Made by a program: the position numbers and the translations under genes
The notes under the pieces: generated by a model
Told to the model about the DNA's origin: nothing
The model's input: the letters and a program-made list of their open reading frames with translations, nothing else
The model's database searches: none
Assembly (NCBI GenBank): GCA_019119575.1
Contig: DWWT01000017.1
Location: 62,001 to 126,000, forward strand
DNA from: Candidatus Enterocloster excrementipullorum
GTDB taxonomy: Bacteria > Bacillota > Clostridia > Lachnospirales > Lachnospiraceae
Direction of reading: 5' to 3'
Length of the DNA stretch: 64,000 nucleotides
Part shown: positions 25,992 through 34,555 of the stretch, one piece after another
Numbering within the stretch: position 1 is the first letter of the stretch
Layout: each line of letters opens with the position of its first letter

Positions 25992-27257
25992 ATGAAAAAC
26001 AGAGGATGGGTATTGGCGGCAGCCGCTGTTTCAGGGCTGCTGCTGGCAGTTATAATTGGCCTTTTTGTACGGCAGGGGATGGAAAATACCTATACGGCTT
26101 CGGAACACTTGGCCGGGGCGCAGAAAGAGAGCGGCGCCGCAGGACAAGATGCCGGGACGGGAGCGGAACGTGATTTTGCGTCCGGCAGCGCGGAGCCGGA
26201 GACTGTCCGGGCCGAAAATCATGAGGAGCAGGCGGACGGCGCAGGCAATGGGGAAAACATAGAGGAGACCGGAACGGCGGTTGGTGAGAGCCGGGAAGAG
26301 CCGGCTGCAGAAGAGCCGGTGCGCCTTATTTTCGCGGGCGATGTATATCTGTCGGATCACGTACTGGCTGCCTACGAGGCCGCCGGAGGGATAAGAGGCG
26401 TGCTGGATGAGACCCTGGCGGATGTGATCGGGAGCGGGGATCTTTTTATGGTGAATCAGGAATTTCCCTTCAGCAGCAGGGGGACTCCGGCGCCGGATAA
26501 ACAGTACACATTCCGTCTGCCGCCGGAGCGTGTATCCCTGCTTGAAGAGATGGATATTGACCTTGTGACGCTGGCAAATAACCACGCCCTTGATTACGGG
26601 ACGGAGGCTCTTTTAGATACATGCCAGACCCTGGACGCGGCAGGTATTCTGCGGGTGGGCGCGGGGGAAAATATTGACGAGGCGAAAAGGCCGGTTATAT
26701 GGGAGACAAAGGGAAAGAAAATTGGATTTCTCGGCGCTACCCGGGTGATTCCGGAGACATCCTGGAACGCTTCCGCTCAGACACCGGGCATGCTGGCTAC
26801 CTATGATCCGGCTCTTCTTCTGGAAGAAATTCGCCGGACAAGGCCCCTCTGTGATTTTCTGGTGGTCTATGTCCACTGGGGAATTGAAAGGGAGGAGCAC
26901 CCGGAAGAGTACCAGCGCGTTTTGGGACAGCAGTACATAGATGCCGGTGCCGATCTGGTGATCGGAAGCCATCCCCATGTGCTTCAGGGGCTGGAGTATT
27001 ATAAGGGAAAGCCCATAGTGTACAGTCTTGGAAATTTTGTTTTTGGAAGCAGCATTCCCCGGACAGCCCTGCTCACCGTTGTGTGGGACGGGGAGGAGAG
27101 CAGCCTGTCTTTGACTCCGGCCGTATCCTCGGGCGGTTTTACGAGGGCTGTGACAGATGCCGGGGAGAAAGACGCATTTTACCAGTATATGACGGATATT
27201 TCCTACGGCGTGCAGGTGAGTGAAGCGGGGATTTCGCCCGTCTCGCCGGGGACGTGA
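25992..27257 (+). CDS. CapA-like metallophosphoesterase-fold lipid-anchored/secreted protein
   Basis: A 421-residue CapA (PGA_cap) family protein. An N-terminal membrane segment (about 7-25) is followed by an Ala/Glu/Gly-rich linker to about 108, then the catalytic-type domain. Its motifs are LIFAGDVYLSDHVLAAYE, TLANNHALDYGTEALLDTC, VHWGIEREEHPEEYQRVLG, ADLVIGSHPHVLQGLEYY and YSLGNFVFGS, matching the metal-binding blocks of the family. CapA proteins act in poly-gamma-glutamate or other envelope polymer export, but no capBC genes are here, so the role is open. Its last 55 bases overlap the convergent radical SAM gene. Confidence 0.88.
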   Translation: MKNRGWVLAAAAVSGLLLAVIIGLFVRQGMENTYTASEHLAGAQKESGAAGQDAGTGAERDFASGSAEPETVRAENHEEQADGAGNGENIEETGTAVGESREEPAAEEPVRLIFAGDVYLSDHVLAAYEAAGGIRGVLDETLADVIGSGDLFMVNQEFPFSSRGTPAPDKQYTFRLPPERVSLLEEMDIDLVTLANNHALDYGTEALLDTCQTLDAAGILRVGAGENIDEAKRPVIWETKGKKIGFLGATRVIPETSWNASAQTPGMLATYDPALLLEEIRRTRPLCDFLVVYVHWGIEREEHPEEYQRVLGQQYIDAGADLVIGSHPHVLQGLEYYKGKPIVYSLGNFVFGSSIPRTALLTVVWDGEESSLSLTPAVSSGGFTRAVTDAGEKDAFYQYMTDISYGVQVSEAGISPVSPGT

Positions 27258-28177
27258 GAAGCCCGGCGCCCCTGCCAGGTATTCCTGCGGGCCATCGTCT
27301 GGTGCAGGAGGTTTAGAACCGCTCGTTTTCTGCGGCTCCACTGGGGCGCGATGAGAAGATTTCCGGGGCCGTCACCGGTAAGACGGTGAATCACGACATG
27401 AGGGGGAAGGAGCTCCAGGCAGCGGATGACGCAGTCAACATAGCCCTCCATGGTAAAGAGGGGAAAGGGATCGCTCTGGTACAGATCAGCCAGATCGGTC
27501 CCTTTTAATATGTGGAGAAGCTGGAGCTTGATTCCGTCTATGGGGAGGCGGGAGAGATAGGAAACCGTGGCCTCCATCATTGAGGGAGTCTCCCCGGGAA
27601 GCCCCAGGATCACATGGACGATCACAGTGAGGCCTTCTCTCTTCAGGCGGGCGAGCGCGTCTTCAAAGACAGGAAGAGGATAGCCCCGCCGTATAAACCG
27701 GGCGGTTTCCGGATGAATGGTCTGCAGCCCCAGCTCCACCCACACGGGCTTTTGCCTGTTCAGCTTTGCAAGCAGTCCAACCACATCGGAGGGAAGGCAG
27801 TCCGGCCGGGTGGCTGTATCCAGGACAGCGATGTCCGGGCGGGCCAGGACGGAGGAAAAGAGAGGGCTCAAATAGGAGACGGGGGCGTAGGTGTTGGTAT
27901 AGGATTGAAAGTAGGCAATGTATGGGCCGTCCTGGGGCATTTTTCCCTGCACCCGCGCCTTGGCAGTCCGGATCTGTTCTTCCAGGCTTTGGCATCGGGG
28001 GGCAGCAAAATCACCAGATCCGCCCTGGCTGCAGAAAATGCAGCCGCGGTCTCCGAGGGTTCCGTCCCGGTTGGGGCAGGTCATGCCGCCGTCCAGGGAC
28101 AGTTTGTAGACCTTTTTTCCGAACTGGCGGGTTAATTCATAGGAAAGGGAATGATAGGACTTCTGATCCCAGTGCAT
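27203..28177 (-). CDS. Radical SAM protein, TIGR01212/YhcC family
   Basis: A 324-residue radical SAM protein. The cluster motif is an atypical C-x11-C-x2-C, in CPNRDGTLGDRGCIFC, characteristic of the YhcC family. The motifs DGPYIAYFQSYTNTYAPV, ELGLQTIHPETARFIRRGY and HVILGLPGETPSMMEATV follow. The reaction is not established. Start 28177 (MHWDQKSYHS) follows AAGGAGG at good spacing; the in-frame ATG at 28216 is rejected. The last 19 or so residues are encoded inside the 3' end of the capA-like gene on the other strand. Confidence 0.92.
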   Translation of the reverse strand: MHWDQKSYHSLSYELTRQFGKKVYKLSLDGGMTCPNRDGTLGDRGCIFCSQGGSGDFAAPRCQSLEEQIRTAKARVQGKMPQDGPYIAYFQSYTNTYAPVSYLSPLFSSVLARPDIAVLDTATRPDCLPSDVVGLLAKLNRQKPVWVELGLQTIHPETARFIRRGYPLPVFEDALARLKREGLTVIVHVILGLPGETPSMMEATVSYLSRLPIDGIKLQLLHILKGTDLADLYQSDPFPLFTMEGYVDCVIRCLELLPPHVVIHRLTGDGPGNLLIAPQWSRRKRAVLNLLHQTMARRNTWQGRRASHVPGETGEIPASLTCTP

Positions 28178-28422
28178 AAAGGGGCCTCCTTGTTGCGTTC
28201 TCAGCGAATTATACATCTGTTCGGCTAAAGAAGCAATGGTTTGGAACGCAGAATCTCCTGTTTTTGCCGCGCGCGGCCGGGGAGTAATTTTTTTTATAAA
28301 GAAACGAAAATTATTCTACTGTTCTTTTGCGCGTCTTTGTGCTACACTCTCTAGAGTAAAGAATTTTTGCCCCGTGAAAAACGGGCAGAGAGCCCGGTGA
28401 CGGAGGAAGGAGAAGGACTGAT

Positions 28423-29715
28423 ATGAAAGTAAACGAGACAATACGGATGATTAAGGAAGGCCGGATGGACAGCCTCCTTATTCAGCTTTATGGGGAGGAG
28501 AAGCTGACAGACAGCAGGGAGAGGTGCCGCATGGTGCTGGACGGATACGGGAAGACGTTCGGGACAGAGGAAGATGTGCTCCTCTTTTCCTCGCCAGGAC
28601 GGACGGAGATCAGCGGGAATCATACGGATCACAACCATGGCAAGGTTCTGGCCGGTAGCATCAACCTGGACTGCCTGGGTGTGGCCGCTAAAAACGCTTC
28701 CTGCCAGGTGCGTATTGTCAGCGAGACGTACGGACAGGATTTTACCATTGATTTAAACCATCTGGAGCCCAGCGCCAAGAAAGCGGGAACTGCGGATCTG
28801 GTGAAAGGAATTCTGAAGGGATTCGAAGAATCCGGGTGCAGTGTGGGCGGTTTCAATGCCTATGTGACCAGCAATGTGATCAGCGCCGCAGGGGTTAGCT
28901 CCTCCGCTTCCTTTGAGATGCTTCTGTGCTCCATGCTGAACGTGTTTTTCAATGAGGGTCGGATGGACACCGTGGCCTATGCCCACATCGGAAAATATGC
29001 GGAGAACCACTACTGGGACAAGGCTTCGGGCCTGCTGGATCAGATGGCCTGTGCGGTGGGCGGCCTGATCACCATTGACTTCTGCGAACCGGCTGTTCCC
29101 GTGGTGGAAAAAATAGACTTTGATTTTGCTTCCCAGGGGCACAGTCTGATTATAGTACAGACGGGCAAGGGACATGCGGATCTGAGCGCGGACTACTCCG
29201 CGGTGCCCGAGGAGATGAAGCGGGTGGCCGCGTTCTTTGGCAAGGAGGTGCTGGCCCAGATATCGGAGGAGGACGTGATCGCCCATCTCCCGGAGATCCG
29301 CAAGGCCGCCGGTGACCGGTCCGTGCTGCGGGCTCTCCACTTCTTTGAGGAGAACAAGCGCGTAGAGGCTGAGGTGCAGGCATTGAAGGACGGACGTTTC
29401 CAGGATTTCCTGGCAAATATCACCGCTTCCGGCAACTCCTCCTGGAAATGGCTGCAGAACTGCTTCACCAACAGCAACTACCAGGAACAGGGAATCACCG
29501 TTGCGCTGGCCCTGACGGAGCTCTTTATAGCAGAGAAACAAAAAGGAGCCTGCCGGGTACACGGAGGCGGCTTCGCCGGCGTGATCATGGCTATGCTCCC
29601 CAACGAGATTGTGGACGAGTACATTGCCTACATAGAGAAGGCCATGGGAGAGGGCAGCGCTTATCGGATGAGTATTCGGCCTTACGGCGCTATCTGCATG
29701 AATGATTTCGCATAA
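28423..29715 (+). CDS. galK: Galactokinase
   Basis: A 430-residue GHMP kinase that phosphorylates galactose at C1 (Leloir pathway). The substrate motif is GRTEISGNHTDHNHG (about 58-72), and the ATP-binding region is SAAGVSSSASFEML (about 148-161). A third block, GGGFAGVIMAMLPNE, is near the end. It is longer at the N terminus than E. coli GalK. No galT or galE adjoins, so it is a lone gene. A small 5' hairpin (CCCGT/ACGGG, 28371-28385) lies in the leader. Confidence 0.93.
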   Translation: MKVNETIRMIKEGRMDSLLIQLYGEEKLTDSRERCRMVLDGYGKTFGTEEDVLLFSSPGRTEISGNHTDHNHGKVLAGSINLDCLGVAAKNASCQVRIVSETYGQDFTIDLNHLEPSAKKAGTADLVKGILKGFEESGCSVGGFNAYVTSNVISAAGVSSSASFEMLLCSMLNVFFNEGRMDTVAYAHIGKYAENHYWDKASGLLDQMACAVGGLITIDFCEPAVPVVEKIDFDFASQGHSLIIVQTGKGHADLSADYSAVPEEMKRVAAFFGKEVLAQISEEDVIAHLPEIRKAAGDRSVLRALHFFEENKRVEAEVQALKDGRFQDFLANITASGNSSWKWLQNCFTNSNYQEQGITVALALTELFIAEKQKGACRVHGGGFAGVIMAMLPNEIVDEYIAYIEKAMGEGSAYRMSIRPYGAICMNDFA

Positions 29716-29735
29716 CTAAGGAGCAATTTTCAAAC

Positions 29736-29764
29736 TTGACAAGAAATACAAAAGGTGTTACTTT
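29736..29764 (+). promoter_or_regulatory. Promoter of rrf2-sulfatase unit
   Basis: TTGACA (29736-29741) and TACTTT (29759-29764) with a 17-base spacer. The -10 box lies inside the palindrome at 29756-29774. Confidence 0.65.
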
Positions 29765-29774
29765 AAAAGTAACA
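29756..29774. promoter_or_regulatory. Operator for Rrf2-family regulator
   Basis: TGTTACTTTAAAAGTAACA is a perfect inverted repeat, 9 + 1 + 9 bases. It covers the -10 box of the promoter of the rrf2-like gene, a position expected for autorepression. Confidence 0.75.
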
Positions 29775-29818
29775 TAAATGATTGCCTTGCCCAGAGGAAC
29801 CATTTATGGAGGAACCCG

Positions 29819-30241
29819 ATGAAATTTTCTACCAGACTGAGTGATGCGGTCCATATCCTGCTGTTTATTTATTTGAATCAGGAAACCAGGCTTTCCAGCG
29901 ATCAAATTGCGAAAAGTATCTGCACCAATCCGTCATATGTCCGCAGGCTGATGGCAGAGATGAAGGAGGCCGGCCTGATCCGAAGCATGCGGGGGCAGGC
30001 CAATCCGATGCTGCAGCGTTCTCCGGATTCGATCACGCTCCTGGATGTATACAGGGCGGTGGAGGATCAAAAGCCTCTGCTTCATCTGGATACGCATACC
30101 AACCCGGAGTGCGGGGTGGGCGTAAATATTCAGCTCGCTCTGCAGGAGCATTATGACAGGATTCAGGAAATCGCGGAAAAAGCAATGGGGGAAACTTCGC
30201 TGCAGGATATTTTGGATACGTATTACCGGCGTCTGTCCTGA
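29819..30241 (+). CDS. Rrf2 family transcriptional regulator
   Basis: A 140-residue winged-helix Rrf2 protein (KFSTRLSDAVHILLFIYL, LSSDQIAKSICTNPSYVRRLMAEMKEAGLI). It has a single cysteine in NPECGVGVN, so it lacks the three-Cys Fe-S site of IscR/NsrR and is nearer the YwnA group. The dimerisation helix near the C terminus is EHYDRIQEIAEKAMGETSLQ. It is 26 bases upstream of the sulfatase gene and probably represses both through the 19-bp palindrome upstream. Confidence 0.9.
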   Translation: MKFSTRLSDAVHILLFIYLNQETRLSSDQIAKSICTNPSYVRRLMAEMKEAGLIRSMRGQANPMLQRSPDSITLLDVYRAVEDQKPLLHLDTHTNPECGVGVNIQLALQEHYDRIQEIAEKAMGETSLQDILDTYYRRLS

Positions 30242-30267
30242 CACGTTCAGAAAGGAGCGGATTCAAA

Positions 30268-31665
30268 ATGGCAGACAAAAAACCCAACCTTTTGTATATT
30301 TTCGCGGATCAATGGCGGGCCCATGCCGTAGGCTATAAGGGGGAGGACCCGGTGGAGACCCCCTGGATGGATCAATTCTGCGGGGAGAGCGTGTGCTGCT
30401 CCCATGCCTACAGCACATTTCCCCTGTGCACGCCCCACAGAGGCTCTCTGATGACGGGAAAATATCCGTTTTCCATCGGACTGTGGACCAACTGCAAAAT
30501 TGGTCTGGAGGAAAAGATAATGCTGAAGCCCCAGGAGACCTGTATTGCAAATGTGCTGAAGGAGAATGGGTACAATACCGGCTATATCGGAAAATGGCAT
30601 TTGGATTCTCCGGAATTGAACTTCACGCCCCATCCGGAGTCCGGAGCGCAGGAATGGGATGCGTTCACTCCGCCGGGAGAGCGGCGTCAGGGCTTTGACT
30701 ACTGGCTGTCCTACGGGACATGCAACAATCATTTGGATCCCCACTACTGGGAGGACACGCCGGAGCAGATCAGGCCGGGAAAATGGTCGGCTGAGTTTGA
30801 GACGGACAAGGCGCTGGAGTACATAGAGGCCTATAAGGATAAGGAAAAGCCGTTCGCCCTGTTTGTGTCATGGAATCCGCCGCATCTGCCCTATGAGCTG
30901 GTGCCGGACGCGTACTATGAGCTGTACAAGGACAAGGATGTGCATTGGAGACCCAATGTGCCGGAATCTATGAGAACGCCGGAGATGGAGACCAAGGCCC
31001 GCCAGTATTTTGCGGCGGTTCACGGACTGGATATACAGTTCGGCCGTATTTACCGGTATTTAAAGGAGAATGGGCTGGAAGAAAATACGCTGGCGGTGCT
31101 GTCCGCGGATCACGGGGAGATGATGGGCTCCCACGCCCGGATGAGCAAAAACGTGTGGTACGAGGAGGCGCTGCATATTCCGCTGATGATTCGGCAGAAG
31201 GGGCGCCTGATCCCCCGCGAGGTGAAGACATTGTTTGCCAGTCCGGACCATATGCCGACAGTGCTGGAACTTTTGGGACTGCCGGTGCCGGAAACCTGTG
31301 AGGGATACAGCCATGCAAAAGGGATCCTGACAGGAAAGGATGAGAATGCGCCGGAGGATATGTTTATCTGTTCCTATCCGGGTGAGGCGGAGATGGTGGC
31401 GGCCTACGCGAAGAAGGGAATGACGCATAAAGCCTACGGCTGGAGAGGAATCAAGACGGAGCGATATACATATGTCTGCTACAACGGATACGAGCCCGGC
31501 GAGACGCCCCATGAGTGGCTGTATGACAGTCAAACGGATTACTATGAAATGAGCCCTGCAGAGATTGCTCCGGACTGTATGGATGCGAGGATCCTGGGGT
31601 TTCGGAAACGATTGAGAGAATATCTGGATCAACAGGGGGATCCGTTCCTGTTCCGGGGAGTTTAA
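30268..31665 (+). CDS. Cys-type sulfatase
   Basis: A 465-residue type I sulfatase. The metal-binding start is PNLLYIFADQWRAHAVG, and the catalytic motif is C54-T-P-H-R58 (consensus C-x-P-x-R), where Cys54 must become formylglycine. NTGYIGKWHLD and LSADHGEMMGSHARMSKNVWYEEALHIPLMI are further family blocks. No signal peptide is seen, so it probably works on imported or cytoplasmic sulfate esters. Activation needs a radical SAM maturase, not found in this window. It is co-transcribed with the Rrf2 gene and ends at a strong terminator. Confidence 0.93.
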   Translation: MADKKPNLLYIFADQWRAHAVGYKGEDPVETPWMDQFCGESVCCSHAYSTFPLCTPHRGSLMTGKYPFSIGLWTNCKIGLEEKIMLKPQETCIANVLKENGYNTGYIGKWHLDSPELNFTPHPESGAQEWDAFTPPGERRQGFDYWLSYGTCNNHLDPHYWEDTPEQIRPGKWSAEFETDKALEYIEAYKDKEKPFALFVSWNPPHLPYELVPDAYYELYKDKDVHWRPNVPESMRTPEMETKARQYFAAVHGLDIQFGRIYRYLKENGLEENTLAVLSADHGEMMGSHARMSKNVWYEEALHIPLMIRQKGRLIPREVKTLFASPDHMPTVLELLGLPVPETCEGYSHAKGILTGKDENAPEDMFICSYPGEAEMVAAYAKKGMTHKAYGWRGIKTERYTYVCYNGYEPGETPHEWLYDSQTDYYEMSPAEIAPDCMDARILGFRKRLREYLDQQGDPFLFRGV

Positions 31666-31670
31666 AAAAG

Positions 31671-31721
31671 AAAAGCGCTGCGGAAAGGCATGAAACAGAA
31701 TGCTCCGCAGCGCTTTTCTTT
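31671..31721. terminator. Bidirectional terminator, sulfatase/sdaAA
   Basis: A 14-bp perfect stem, AAAAGCGCTGCGGA (31671-31684)/TCCGCAGCGCTTTT (31704-31717), followed by CTTTT on the plus strand and preceded by A-rich DNA for the minus strand. It lies between convergent genes. Confidence 0.88.
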
Positions 31722-31735
31722 TCGGCAGCCTCGTA

Positions 31736-32671
31736 CTATTTCCCCGCGCATCCGCCGCAGGAGGCGCATCCGCCGGCTCCGTCTGAGGTCCCGAAGACCT
31801 GCTCGTGGAGCTTTCTGCCCGTGGGAGTGGCCGCAAGGCCGCCCTCTGCGGTTTCCTTTAAGGTGGAGGACATAGCGTCCCCCACTTTTTTCATGGCCCA
31901 GATGACTTCATCCGCGGGAATGGCGCTCTCGATTCCGGCCAGGGCCAGCTCCGCGGCCACGAAGGCTCCGGCTACTCCGGAGGCGTTCCGCTTGATGCAG
32001 GGGATCTCCACAAGCCCTGCCACGGGGTCGCAGACAAGGCCGAGGATATTTTTCAGGGCGATGGCCACCGCGTGGGAGACCTGCCGGGGCGTACCGCCCG
32101 CAAGCTCCACGATGGCTCCGGCGGCCATAGCTGCGGCGGAACCGCACTCTGCCTGACACCCTCCCTGTGCGCCTGCCAGGGAGGCATTGTTGGCAATGAC
32201 CATCCCGATGGCGGAGGCGGTGAACATGGCCATAACACAGTCGTGTTCCGGACATCCTTTCTCCGCCTGCATTGTCAGAAGGGCGGCGGGGAGGATGCCG
32301 CAGCTGCCTGCGGTGGGAGCCGCCACGATGCGGCCCATGGAGGCATTAAGTTCGGAGACAGCCAGGGCCCGGTAGAGGGCGCCTGCCATCAGGGATCCGG
32401 TAAGGCTTCCGCCGCCCTCCGCGACCCGGCGCATCTTGTAGGCGCTTCCGCCGGTGAGTCCGCTGGTACTCTTTACGTCTCTGCTGCTCCCCGGTTCTAT
32501 GCACTGGCTCATAACCTGGAAATTTTCACGCATGCGGCTGTAGAGGGCTTCCTCGCTCTCCTCCATCTGCTGGGCCTGCTGAGCGAGAATCAGGGCGGAG
32601 ATAGGTAAATTATTTTTTTCCGCGGCGTTGACAATGGATGCCACGGAAGAATAATTAAAGTCAAAATCCAT
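31736..32671 (-). CDS. sdaAA: L-serine ammonia-lyase, Fe-S subunit alpha
   Basis: A 311-residue catalytic subunit of the [4Fe-4S] L-serine dehydratase, which makes pyruvate and ammonia from serine. Conserved parts are GSAYKMRRVAEGGGSLTGSL, GRIVAAPTAGSCGILPAALL, LAGAQGGCQAECGSAAAMAA and CDPVAGLVEIPCIKRNASGV, holding the cluster cysteines. It ends with an extra cysteine-rich tail (CASCGGCAGK), an addition beyond the usual length. Start 32671 (MDFDFNYSSV) follows CAGGAGGAA. It lies 55 bases after sdaAB. Confidence 0.95.
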   Translation of the reverse strand: MDFDFNYSSVASIVNAAEKNNLPISALILAQQAQQMEESEEALYSRMRENFQVMSQCIEPGSSRDVKSTSGLTGGSAYKMRRVAEGGGSLTGSLMAGALYRALAVSELNASMGRIVAAPTAGSCGILPAALLTMQAEKGCPEHDCVMAMFTASAIGMVIANNASLAGAQGGCQAECGSAAAMAAGAIVELAGGTPRQVSHAVAIALKNILGLVCDPVAGLVEIPCIKRNASGVAGAFVAAELALAGIESAIPADEVIWAMKKVGDAMSSTLKETAEGGLAATPTGRKLHEQVFGTSDGAGGCASCGGCAGK

Positions 32672-32726
32672 ACATTTATTCCTCCTGTTATTGATCTTCA
32701 AAAACGTACCAAGCCGATTAAGCGTA

Positions 32727-33386
32727 TCAGATGGGCTGCAGCATGATGCTGGAGAATACATTGTCCAGGGTCTGGATCCGCTCGTTGACCTCCGGGCCGA
32801 AGGTACCGTCCACCTCTATGGTCATTACCGCTTCCCCGCCGCGCTTCTGGCGGGAGAGGCGAAAGCTGCAGATATTGGCTCCGGCCTCGGCCATAACCTC
32901 CGTGACGGAGGCAATGGTACCGGGGGCGTCCCTGTGAAGAACGATCAGAGTGGTCTGCTGCCCGGTGACAGCTACATCCATGCCGTTGATCTCTGTCACG
33001 AGAATATTGCCGCCGCCGATGCTGCTCCCAAGGAGGGACACGCTGCGTCCGCCGGCGTCTGTCAGGGTGACGCGGGCTGTGTTGGGATGGGCGCCGTCGA
33101 TCTCCCCGGTCTCGATGATCACCTTAAGCCCCTGCTTTTCGGCCAGCTCTGGGGCCTGCCGGATGCGCGCGTCGTCTGTGGCCATGCCCATGATTCCCGC
33201 GATCAGGGCTTTGTCCGTGCCGTGTCCCTTGTAGGTTTTGGCAAATGAGCCGTGGAGGAGAATATGGGCCTCTGCGGCGGGGGCCCCCAGGAGGGCCAGG
33301 GTAATCCGGCCGATTCGGGCAGCGCCGGCTGTGTGGGAGCTGGAGGGGCCGATCATCACGGGCCCCAGGATATCAAATACGTTCAT
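32727..33386 (-). CDS. sdaAB: L-serine ammonia-lyase, subunit beta
   Basis: A 219-residue beta subunit. The N-terminal domain begins MNVFDILGPVMIGPSSSHTA and contains GSFAKTYKGHGTDKALIAGI. A C-terminal ACT domain (about 145-219, TLIVLHRDAPGTIASVTEVM) probably binds serine or another regulator. It is between the DeoR gene (29-base gap) and sdaAA, so the three form one minus-strand unit. Confidence 0.95.
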   Translation of the reverse strand: MNVFDILGPVMIGPSSSHTAGAARIGRITLALLGAPAAEAHILLHGSFAKTYKGHGTDKALIAGIMGMATDDARIRQAPELAEKQGLKVIIETGEIDGAHPNTARVTLTDAGGRSVSLLGSSIGGGNILVTEINGMDVAVTGQQTTLIVLHRDAPGTIASVTEVMAEAGANICSFRLSRQKRGGEAVMTIEVDGTFGPEVNERIQTLDNVFSSIMLQPI

Positions 33387-33415
33387 GGTTTATTTTCCGC
33401 CTTTCTTTCAGACTT

Positions 33416-34195
33416 TTATGCAATGATGAGATTTGCGCCCACAGCCAGGAAGCGCTGGCGCATCAGAGGATCCAGACCGGAATCCGTAATGATGGCGTCC
33501 ACATCCTGGACGGAGCATATTTTCAGGAGGCCGGTTCTTCCGAATTTGCTGGAATCCGCAAGAACTACCGTGCGGCCGGCCAGCCGGTGCATCCGGTTCT
33601 GGATGCGCATCTCGCTGAGACGCTGATCCGTGAGGCCCACTTCGGGCTCCACCCCCGAAACACTCATAAACATAATATCAATATGAAAATTATCCAGGAT
33701 CGCGGAGAACTCGTCCACCAGGGTGAGCTCGTCCCGATTTAAAATACCTCCCAGAAGGATCACTGTGATTCCCGGATTTTCTGACAGAATCAATGTGTTT
33801 TGTATGGAGTTGGTGATGACGGTCAGCCGGGAGAAGCTGTCTCTCAGAGCCATGGCCATAATTTGGCTTGTGCTTCCGTAATCAAGGGCCACAGACTGTT
33901 CTTCCCGCACCATTTCCAAAGCCCGCCTGGCAATGGCGGCCTTCTGCTCCAGATTCTGCGTGTTTCGGATTTTCAAAGAGACATAGCCGGAGGAAGCCGG
34001 TTTTTGGGCATCTTTCTCCAGGGGAACAGCGCCGCCGTGAACCCGGGTCAGTTTCCTGCGGCTGTCCAGAAGCTCCAAATCCTTTCGGATGGTTTCCGAG
34101 GATACATCCAAGAGTTTGACAAGTTCTGCTGTGTGAACTCTGCCGTTTAGTTCCAATAATTCCAATATTTTATCCTGTCTCTGTTTTGCCAGCAC
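33416..34195 (-). CDS. DeoR/GlpR family transcriptional regulator
   Basis: A 259-residue DeoR-type repressor. The N-terminal winged helix has RQDKILELLELNGRVHTAEL and SSETIRKDLELLDSRRKLTR. The C-terminal sugar-phosphate-isomerase-like sensor domain has VALDYGSTSQIMAMALRD, NSIQNTLILSENPGITVILL and ADSSKFGRTGLLKICSVQD. I prefer the GTG at 34195, with GGGAGG 8 or so bases upstream and TATAAT at 34222-34227 as -10. An ATG at 34219 is open in frame but lies before that site. It probably controls sdaAB-sdaAA and/or the divergent MFS-PHP genes, sensing a phosphorylated sugar or related ligand. Confidence 0.9.
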   Translation of the reverse strand: MLAKQRQDKILELLELNGRVHTAELVKLLDVSSETIRKDLELLDSRRKLTRVHGGAVPLEKDAQKPASSGYVSLKIRNTQNLEQKAAIARRALEMVREEQSVALDYGSTSQIMAMALRDSFSRLTVITNSIQNTLILSENPGITVILLGGILNRDELTLVDEFSAILDNFHIDIMFMSVSGVEPEVGLTDQRLSEMRIQNRMHRLAGRTVVLADSSKFGRTGLLKICSVQDVDAIITDSGLDPLMRQRFLAVGANLIIA

Positions 34196-34555
34196 TTCTG
34201 CCCGCCTCCCTTCGTACATTCATTATAAACGAAATACAAGAGGAAAAAAAGTAAAATCCAATTAAATCCAAGTTTTTAATAAAGAGTTTATAATTTTTTT
34301 AGAGCTTGGTTAGAAAAATACAGCCTGAATTTCTGGGCAAACTTGCGCTCACAAGCATTATACACAATAAAACACAAATGATAAAGAGGAAACATGCACG
34401 AAACTCGCACAATAATTTTGGATATATTGCGAAAATATTGGTTTTTATTGCGATTACACTTGAAAACACAATTAAAAACAGATATACTAAATGCGTACCC
34501 AATAGATCTTGAAAAAATCAAGGGAAAGTTTATAATTGAAGAGGGGGAACAAACA
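34196..34555. other. AT-rich divergent regulatory region (deoR / MFS)
   Basis: This 360-base region is much more AT-rich than the flanking genes. It contains a minus-strand -10 box TATAAT (34222-34227) for the deoR gene and a plus-strand promoter at 34460-34488. No convincing gene is present: the short open frames here have no ribosome-binding site and no recognisable protein. Stretches around 34270-34310 and 34420-34470 are nearly pure A/T and could be bent DNA or regulator sites. Confidence 0.6.
34460..34488 (+). promoter_or_regulatory. Promoter of MFS-PHP unit
   Basis: TTGAAA (34460-34465) and TATACT (34483-34488) with a 17-base spacer; the leader to ATG 34556 is about 60 bases. Confidence 0.75.

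Noticed and set aside
28346-28357. ACTCT-CT-AGAGT inverted repeat before galK as operator
   Set aside because: Five-base arms only and no well-placed promoter; expected by chance.
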